NCBI GenBank assembly: GCA_947177395.1
Contig: CAMWUI010000021.1
Location: 1-50,151, forward strand
Direction of reading: 5' to 3'
Length of the DNA stretch: 50,151 nucleotides
Origin: an uncultured Paraprevotella sp.
Lineage (GTDB): Bacteria; Bacteroidota; Bacteroidia; Bacteroidales; Bacteroidaceae
Shown here: positions 42,301 through 50,151 of the stretch, in pieces
How positions within the stretch are numbered: position 1 is the stretch's first letter
Layout: every line of letters starts with the position of its first letter
The notes under the pieces: model-generated
The model's input: only the letters and a program-made list of their open reading frames with translations
Database searches by the model: none
What the model was told of the DNA's origin: nothing
Program-made: the position numbers and the translations under genes

Positions 42301-43430
42301 TTCTGCCTGAGACGACGGCGGCCGGAAATCCCATTCTCTGGTATTCTTCCCGTCCGTCTGTGCTTTCTGCGTCCGGGTTGGTGACGCCGGGTGCAGAACC
42401 CGCCGAAGTGAAACTCGGTGCCATGGTAGGCTTGCAGGAGAAGATGTTCGACATGACCGTCATGCCGCGTACTCCGGAAAAGACACTTCGCCTGTACTAT
42501 GCTTTTGAGGAAAGCGACGTGTATATGGACGGTTCTTCCCGCAAACTGACCGACCGCAGCGGCTGTGGCCGTGATGCGACTGTGTTTGGGAAAGCTGTGA
42601 TAGACGGCACGTTGAACCTGACGTCCAACACGGCCACCGGTTTCAGTACGAACGGATATGCGCTCGTCCCGAAAGGATTGCTCGACAGTCTGCGCAGCTA
42701 TACTGTCATGTTTACTGCTGTTCCCGCCAGTCTGGACAACTTGCCCCGGTTCTACGACTTCGGAGCGGCCAACTATCACAGCATGTTTTTGCGTGCAGGT
42801 TCTTTTGCTGCCGGAATGAAATACAACGGCGGTGGGACCGTGCTGATAACGGCACCGGAGCAACCGGTTATCGGTATGGAGCAGAACTACGCAGTGACGT
42901 TTGATGCGCATACCGGTGTGACGGCCGTTTATGTGAACGAGGAAAAGGTAGCCGAAAGTTCTTCCATCATTTATGAACCTTATGAACTGGCGCGGCTGAA
43001 AGCGGATACGCGTAATTATATAGGTCGTACGCAATGGTGGGACAATTCGAGCTATCGCTCCGGAAATCAAGACTACCGGGGTACAATGGATAACTTCCGT
43101 GTGTATGCTTTGGCGTTGACATCCGAGGAAATGAAAGCGGTGCATGAAAGTGAGGTGACGGCTGTGTCCCGCCTGTCTGCATCTCCTGTCGGTTTCCGTT
43201 TACGCAGTGCAATGGTTCGCATGGGTGAGACGGTTGAGCTTATGTGTGCCGGCGGTACGGCGGAGGCTTGTACGGTGGAACTGTTTGATGCTTTGGGAAC
43301 CCGCGTGAATCGTTGGGCAGCCGATAGCTTCCCCTTCTCGTTTACCGCCGATGTGGCGGCCGGTATTTATCTCGTGCGTGTCACGGGAACTGAAGGCCGT
43401 TCCTTCACGGCAAAACTTGTAGTCAGGTAA
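39330..43430 (+). CDS. Secreted multidomain glycoside hydrolase (DUF4861 + GH105-like + discoidin + LamG + sorting domain)
   Basis: 1366 residues with signal peptide (MMTAAVLLLVGTQAIAA). Residues about 30-390 match a DUF4861-type beta domain (FWQKK-like, YHSENEYGVDAYSVNGKTLG). Residues about 390-745 are a GH105-like (alpha/alpha)6 barrel: GHT-like HPTHGDFFW, WWVDGLFMVMPVM with the candidate catalytic Asp near 518, WARGDGWIFAAF near 588 and YGYLWGFNNGIL. Next come an Ig-like stretch, a discoidin domain from about 840 (GNTPANTIDNSLSTRW), a LamG-like domain from about 1050 (YYAFEESDVYMDGSSRKL), and a C-terminal beta domain (1290-1366; VELFDALGTRVN, AGIYLVRV) like type IX sorting domains. GH105 enzymes remove unsaturated uronic acid from rhamnogalacturonan, so pectin-fragment processing outside the cell is likely. 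Confidence 0.8.
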   Translation: MNMEKQTTKILRMMTAAVLLLVGTQAIAAADIVFRLKNTLGFSRTEEVVAVQVPEGTELGGKMLLDEAGNNIPYEARPDGTILFRATVGYASTATYTLTDGVSAPLTKLTYAAQMMPSSRNDIAWENDLAAYRMYSHRLQASEPNTANGVDLWQKKQAAPIIDKMYAMSNYHSENEYGVDAYSVNGKTLGAGGVSAYAAGKLWLHDAYDECHILENGPLRSEFELIYNKVEVNGKYYTKTLRIETTAGRILNKATVRYDGPQQDMKMAVCIYQHTNMAGVSPEGVAFTETPGLIGWAENKSEGTITSAGARFYLGACMPGVETTTREIDNHLSLVCDYVPGTDLVYYFGGGWNIFPRDTYASDDDWFDALDRFRQTVEHPLTETSMQTLPNKDDVIEIIHRVNGRWQETHPTHGDFFWNRAVYHVGNMEAYALTGDAAYLDYSTAWAERNNWCGAPGTDKTKWKYTYGEGGDYVLFGDCQICFQIYADLYTLNPSQEKIARALEVMDYEINTANVDYLWWVDGLFMVMPVMTRMYKLTGNELYLQKMYEYWKYATELMYDEEENLYYRDGKYIYPAHKTSNGKKDFWARGDGWIFAAFARVLADLPTDDPHRNEYIDVYRKMARSVAAAQQPEGYWTRSLIDPAYAPGYESSGTCLFTYGYLWGFNNGILSEKEYGATVERAWNYLTTVALREDGSVGYMQPIGESADPNHTVAAGSVTDFGTGAFLLAASEMARFATGDMSVPSLRISSVKLVESNRIQVTFNDVPDLTEVGNLSHYTLNGKPLEAAVESDGERTVLITFARALDFGRYTLEVEGLRSLAGGEMKGVQSRLLVHTVPQTLCPAGIKVTASGNQSGNTPANTIDNSLSTRWSQAGIGQWIRYDLGAEKQVEAVDLAFYAGLERISYFEVQVSADGTSYTTVLSDCRTSGQTNEMERYAFPEPRQARYVRIVCNGNSQGGDNWNSITEARIRVTETTLDELALSTEVYTDFLLPETTAAGNPILWYSSRPSVLSASGLVTPGAEPAEVKLGAMVGLQEKMFDMTVMPRTPEKTLRLYYAFEESDVYMDGSSRKLTDRSGCGRDATVFGKAVIDGTLNLTSNTATGFSTNGYALVPKGLLDSLRSYTVMFTAVPASLDNLPRFYDFGAANYHSMFLRAGSFAAGMKYNGGGTVLITAPEQPVIGMEQNYAVTFDAHTGVTAVYVNEEKVAESSSIIYEPYELARLKADTRNYIGRTQWWDNSSYRSGNQDYRGTMDNFRVYALALTSEEMKAVHESEVTAVSRLSASPVGFRLRSAMVRMGETVELMCAGGTAEACTVELFDALGTRVNRWAADSFPFSFTADVAAGIYLVRVTGTEGRSFTAKLVVR

Positions 43431-43478
43431 AACAAGGTGAATCCGTGTCGGAACAGGCACGGAGGACTGAAAGGCAGG

Positions 43479-43515
43479 AATCACTGCGGTGAGCTACGGC
43501 TTCACTGCGGTGATT
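43479..43515 (+). terminator. Hairpin after the GH105 gene
   Basis: AATCACTGCGGTGA (43479-43492) and TCACTGCGGTGATT (43502-43515) pair with two G-T-type mismatches over a 9-base loop, then TTCTCG. It also contains a direct repeat of TCACTGCGGTGA. It lies 49 bases after the stop. Confidence 0.6.
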
Positions 43516-43597
43516 TTCTCGTTTGTGGCGACTTTTTCGCCGGAAAATAAAAAGTTTTTTTCCTGCTTCCGATAGGGATGTTTTGCCGAAATAAATG

Positions 43598-43605
43598 TAA
43601 ATTTG
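43598..43605 (+). promoter_or_regulatory. -7 box upstream of the DUF4105 gene
   Basis: TAAATTTG is an exact -7 box, 30 bases before the ATG at 43636. An ATG at 43612 would leave almost no leader, so 43636 is preferred. Confidence 0.45.
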
Positions 43606-43635
43606 CGGTCCATGGCAAGAAATACCTTTCTTTTT

Positions 43636-44841
43636 ATGAAGTTCATCCGGCTGATGTTGGTCTGTATCCTTGGGGGGGCAGTCCGGTTGTCTTATGCCGT
43701 GCCGGCGGATTCGCTGGACGTGAGTCTGCTCACGTGTGCGCCAGGCGGGGAAATATATGAACTTTACGGGCATACGGCCCTACGCTGCCGGGACTATCGT
43801 ACGGGCGCGGATATCGTGTTTAATTACGGAGTGTTCAATTTCAATACTCCTCATTTCGTATGGAGATTTACGCGGGGCGAGTGCGACTACGAAGTACGCT
43901 ACGTGCCTTTTCCGTATTTCTATGAAGAGTATCACCAACGTGGGAGTTGTGTCATCGAGCAGGTGCTTAATCTGACCACGGAGGAAAAGTATCGGCTGAT
44001 AGAGGCGCTCGAGGTTAATTGTCGGCCTGAGAACCGGCGGTACCGGTATAACTTCTTGTATGACAATTGTACGACGCGTGTGCGCGACCAGATAGAACGT
44101 GCCGTAGACGGGCACATTGTGTATCCGTCCGGTGAGTCTCGTACATACCCTGCTGGAAAACCGCGGACATATCGCGGCATCATTCACGAATATACGGCCG
44201 GCCATCCGTGGGCCGAACTGGGCAATGATCTTTGCCTCGGGGTAGCGGTAGATACCCTCATTGGGGTGCGTGAACAGATGTTCGCTCCGTTCTATCTGAA
44301 GGCGTTTGCCGGTGGAGCCTTTATTGTCGGTCCCGGGGGAAAACGTCCGCTTGTGTTATCGGAGGATTATGCCGTTCAGCCGTGTGCCGGCCGGCCGGAA
44401 GCGGGCAGGGGAGTGTCGCCGGGATTAATTTTCTGGGGACTGTGTATATTGTTCTTGTTCCTTACGTTGGTCGAATTGCGCCGCGGGCTATGTTTCTGGT
44501 GGTTGGATGCGTTGCTGATGACTGGGCAGGGCGCCGTGGGGCTCATCCTCACGTTCCTTTTCTTCTTCTCAACCCATCCGGCGGTGGATTCCAACTGGCA
44601 GATTCTGCTCTTCAATCCCGTGCCCTTGCTGATGATGCCGTGGGTGATACGTTGTGCGATTCAGCGGCGCCGTACGCGCTGGCATGCGGTGAATCTTGTG
44701 TGGTTAACACTTTTTATATTATTTTCTCCGGCCATTCCGCAAGATTTCACCATAGTAATCGTACCTTTGACACTCGTTTTGTGGGCACGTTCCCTAAGAT
44801 ACATCCTATTTTATAGAAAGCAATGCGTTCAAGACCGATGA
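43636..44841 (+). CDS. DUF4105 (Lnb N-terminal) periplasmic/membrane protein
   Basis: 401 residues from ATG at 43636, followed by a signal sequence (MKFIRLMLVCILGGAVRLSY). The periplasmic domain (about 25-270) has YELYGHTALRCRDY, VFNYGVFNF, FVWRFTRGECDYEVRYV and YNFLYDNCTTRVRD. The spaced His (GHTA) and Cys (NCTT) recall permuted papain-like NlpC/P60 hydrolases, but activity is not established. The C-terminal part has about four membrane helices (LIFWGLCILFLFLTLV, ALLMTGQGAVGLILTFLFF and two more). Its stop overlaps the next start as ATGA, tying it to the phosphatase-like gene downstream. Confidence 0.82.
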   Translation: MKFIRLMLVCILGGAVRLSYAVPADSLDVSLLTCAPGGEIYELYGHTALRCRDYRTGADIVFNYGVFNFNTPHFVWRFTRGECDYEVRYVPFPYFYEEYHQRGSCVIEQVLNLTTEEKYRLIEALEVNCRPENRRYRYNFLYDNCTTRVRDQIERAVDGHIVYPSGESRTYPAGKPRTYRGIIHEYTAGHPWAELGNDLCLGVAVDTLIGVREQMFAPFYLKAFAGGAFIVGPGGKRPLVLSEDYAVQPCAGRPEAGRGVSPGLIFWGLCILFLFLTLVELRRGLCFWWLDALLMTGQGAVGLILTFLFFFSTHPAVDSNWQILLFNPVPLLMMPWVIRCAIQRRRTRWHAVNLVWLTLFILFSPAIPQDFTIVIVPLTLVLWARSLRYILFYRKQCVQDR

Positions 44842-46418
44842 AAAGTTACCGGCTTCTCACCTCTCTGGTTGTCGTTCTGGCTATGGCCGGAGCTGACGCA
44901 CAGACTGCGTCGCCTGTACCCCGGCTGGTGGTCAGCATCATGGTCGACCAGTTGCGTAGCGATTATCTGGATGCATTTGCACCGCTCTACGGGGAGCGCG
45001 GGTTCAAGCGGCTGATGAAAGAGGGCTATGCCCTCCTGAACGCGGAGTACCCTTTCAGTGGCCCCGACCGTGCCTCGGCTGTGGCTTGTCTTTATTCGGG
45101 CACGTCGCCCTATGACAACGGCGTGGTGGGTGCCACGTGGATGAGCCGGCAGACGCTGCGTCCCGTCTATTGCGTGGACGATCCGGCCTTTCCCGGCAAC
45201 CTGACGACAGAGGCATCCTCGCCGCTTCACCTTGCTGTGTCCACCCTGTCGGACGAATTGAAAGTGGCCACGGGAGGCAAAGGGCTGGTGTATGCCGTTT
45301 CTCCGTATCGCGATGCGGCCGTACTCTCGGCCGGACATGCGGCGGATGCGGCTTTCTGGCTCAACGACCTGACAGGGCAATGGTGCAGTTCGTCGTATTA
45401 CGGTCCGTACCCCCAGTGGGCAGTGAACTACGATCGTTACACTTCGCTGGGCAAGCGCATCGGCGACATCGTTTGGGAGCCGGTCAACGACCTGGTCGGC
45501 AATTTCAACTATTTTGTGTCCGGCGGCATGAAGCAGCCTTTCAAGCACAGCTTCGGCGGCAACCGGAAGTTCCGGGCCTTCAAGTCGAGCGCGCCGGTCA
45601 ACGAGGAGGTGACGCGCTTCGCCACGTATTGTGTCGACAACACGGCGTTGGGCATGGACGGAGTGACCGACCTGCTGACGCTGACGTATTATGCCGGTAA
45701 CTTTGAACACTATCCGGTGTCGGAGTTTCCCATCGAACTGCAGGATGTCTATGTGCGGCTCGACCGCGAGCTGGGCAATTTGATGGATGCACTGGAGAAG
45801 AAAGTGGGCAAGGGGCAGGTACTCTTTGTGGTCACTTCCACTGGTTATGCCGACGAAGAGACGGCCGACCTGTCGAAATACCGTATCCCGACAGGCACGT
45901 TCAGCATCACCAAGGCGTCGGCTCTGCTCAACATGTTCCTCATGGCCGTCTACGGGCAGGGAGCGTACGTGGAGACTGTCTATGAAAACCAACTGTATCT
46001 GAATCATAAGCTGATAGAGGACAAGCAACTCAATTATACGGAAGTACTGGAGCGCTCGCAGGATTTCCTCGTGCGCATGAGCGGGGTGAAAGATGTTTAC
46101 ACCGCCCAGCGTCTGGCTTTGGGAGCCTGGACGCCCGGCATCAGCCGTTTGCGGAACAGTTACAATCCTAAGTGTTCGGGCGACATTCTGGTGGAGGTCG
46201 CCTCGGGATGGAAACTGGTGAACGAGGAGACCGGCTATGAGCAACTGGTGCGCAGTTCGTACATGGGCTTCCCGTTGTTCTTCTTCGGTTGCAATGTCAC
46301 GGCACAGACCGTGAAGACACCGGTGACGGTGGATTGTGTGGCGCCGACCGTCGCACAGATGATTCGCATCCGCGCCCCGAACGCCTGTACGGTGGCTCCC
46401 CTCACCGGTCTCAACTGA
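44838..46418 (+). CDS. Alkaline-phosphatase-like secreted protein, probably catalytically inactive (PafA-related)
   Basis: 526 residues from ATG at 44838 (overlapping the upstream stop as ATGA), with signal peptide (MKSYRLLTSLVVVLAMAGADA). The overall plan is that of the PafA-type alkaline phosphatase/phosphodiesterase family: VVSIMVDQLRSDYLDAF, YNDNGVVG-like SPYDNGVVGATW, DVYVRLDRELGNLMDAL and FPLFFFG. However, key residues look changed. The nucleophile motif usually read as T-G-P-G-H-A is SGPDRAS here. The DY-x-GH metal motif reads GNFEH, the T-A-D-H-G motif reads TSTGYADEE, and the late HG is missing. I infer loss of the bimetal site. It may be a structural or regulatory pseudoenzyme; it directly precedes secA. 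Confidence 0.75.
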   Translation: MKSYRLLTSLVVVLAMAGADAQTASPVPRLVVSIMVDQLRSDYLDAFAPLYGERGFKRLMKEGYALLNAEYPFSGPDRASAVACLYSGTSPYDNGVVGATWMSRQTLRPVYCVDDPAFPGNLTTEASSPLHLAVSTLSDELKVATGGKGLVYAVSPYRDAAVLSAGHAADAAFWLNDLTGQWCSSSYYGPYPQWAVNYDRYTSLGKRIGDIVWEPVNDLVGNFNYFVSGGMKQPFKHSFGGNRKFRAFKSSAPVNEEVTRFATYCVDNTALGMDGVTDLLTLTYYAGNFEHYPVSEFPIELQDVYVRLDRELGNLMDALEKKVGKGQVLFVVTSTGYADEETADLSKYRIPTGTFSITKASALLNMFLMAVYGQGAYVETVYENQLYLNHKLIEDKQLNYTEVLERSQDFLVRMSGVKDVYTAQRLALGAWTPGISRLRNSYNPKCSGDILVEVASGWKLVNEETGYEQLVRSSYMGFPLFFFGCNVTAQTVKTPVTVDCVAPTVAQMIRIRAPNACTVAPLTGLN

Positions 46419-46533
46419 CAGAAGGCGCCGGTCGTGTCGGCGGGGCAGGGGATTTCTCTCCATTTACTTTTACCTTTATTGCATTATCGCGCCCCGGTGG
46501 CGCTCATTCTACGAAATATAAACAACATTACGC

Positions 46534-49980
<3,447 letters not shown>

Positions 49981-49984
49981 CCCG

Positions 49985-50021
49985 CCGCGCGCGTCGGCCG
50001 GCCCGACCGGCAGGCGCGCGG
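49985..50021 (+). terminator. GC-rich hairpin after secA
   Basis: CCGCGCGC (49985-49992) pairs with GCGCGCGG (50014-50021) with additional GCCGG/CCGGC pairing inside. It starts 5 bases after the secA stop. There is no T-run after it. Confidence 0.5.
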
Positions 50022-50068
50022 ACGGCACGGCTGCATCCATATAAGGAGCGCGGACGATGCGCCCTGTG

Positions 50069-50127
50069 ACGGACGAACGCGGATTTTCTTCTCCCGCCTA
50101 CGGAGGATACAATCCGCGTTCATCCGT
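50069..50127. repeat. Palindromic intergenic element at the right edge
   Basis: ACGGACGAACGCGGATT (50069-50085) and AATCCGCGTTCATCCGT (50111-50127) are inverted copies with one mismatch over 17 bp. The 25-base interior has a further short stem, CTCC/GGAG. From 50128 to the edge I see no gene. Confidence 0.55.
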
Positions 50128-50151
50128 TTTGTCCGCATCCCCTCCGCCGCC

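Noticed and set aside
39309..43145. Two 630-codon reverse-strand frames opposite the GH105 gene
   Set aside because: Both are covered by a 1366-codon forward frame with clear domains.
44829..46463. 544-codon reverse-strand frame opposite the phosphatase-like gene
   Set aside because: Arg/His-rich shadow frame; the forward frame has a signal peptide and family motifs.

Overview
The window looks like chromosomal DNA from a gut-type member of the Bacteroidales, probably Bacteroidaceae or a close relative. Evidence: promoters of the Bacteroidota form (TTTG, about 19 bases, TAnnTTTG) stand before several genes; many large outer-membrane barrels are present; there is a PCMD-domain protein, a type IX-style sorting domain, a long SecA with a CPCGSGKK tail, and the order coaX - outer-membrane protein - lptC - CorC-like - ppiD. 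I cannot name the species.

Region 1 (1-7340, reverse strand) is a RiPP (ribosomally made, post-translationally modified peptide) operon and is the most unusual part of the window. In transcription order it holds a fused double glycosyltransferase with a C-terminal half LanC-like domain, a radical SAM/SPASM peptide maturase overlapping it by 4 bases, a 105-residue precursor with a GG leader, an 11-cysteine core and a Thr/Pro-rich tail, a hairpin, a large outer-membrane barrel, and, cut by the left edge, the first 21 codons of a C39-peptidase transporter. The second glycosyltransferase domain carries motifs of the polypeptide GalNAc-transferase family, and the precursor tail looks like a mucin-type O-glycosylation target. 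I infer a thioether- or otherwise rSAM-modified and O-glycosylated secreted peptide. A clean promoter lies at 7309-7339 with repeated 13-mers upstream of it.

Region 2 (7760-20140) is core metabolism and envelope: an esterase, glyA, a flavin reductase, pyrI and pyrB on the reverse strand; then on the forward strand a class A penicillin-binding protein, a two-domain sialate O-acetylesterase, an Omp85-type barrel, a PCMD protein and nspC.

Region 3 (20183-21811) is a four-tRNA operon (Gly-Leu-Leu-Gly) followed by about 1.1 kb without genes. That stretch contains a 268-bp inverted-repeat element and then about 540 bp of short repeats. The repeats fall into at least four blocks of unrelated sequence that nearly all share a 23-bp period.

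Region 4 (21827-39054) contains plsC, a metallophosphoesterase, a stand-alone methionine synthase reactivation domain and pyrC (reverse); an HD hydrolase and a HAD phosphatase (forward); a probable small RNA; a polyprenol-phosphate mannosyltransferase; mfd; a histidine phosphatase; and the coaX-to-ppiD envelope operon (reverse).

Region 5 (39261-50151) has a 1366-residue secreted multidomain GH105-type protein with a sorting domain, a DUF4105 membrane protein overlapping a catalytically degenerate alkaline-phosphatase-like protein, and secA, whose base composition is much richer in G+C than the left end. The right edge carries a palindromic intergenic repeat.
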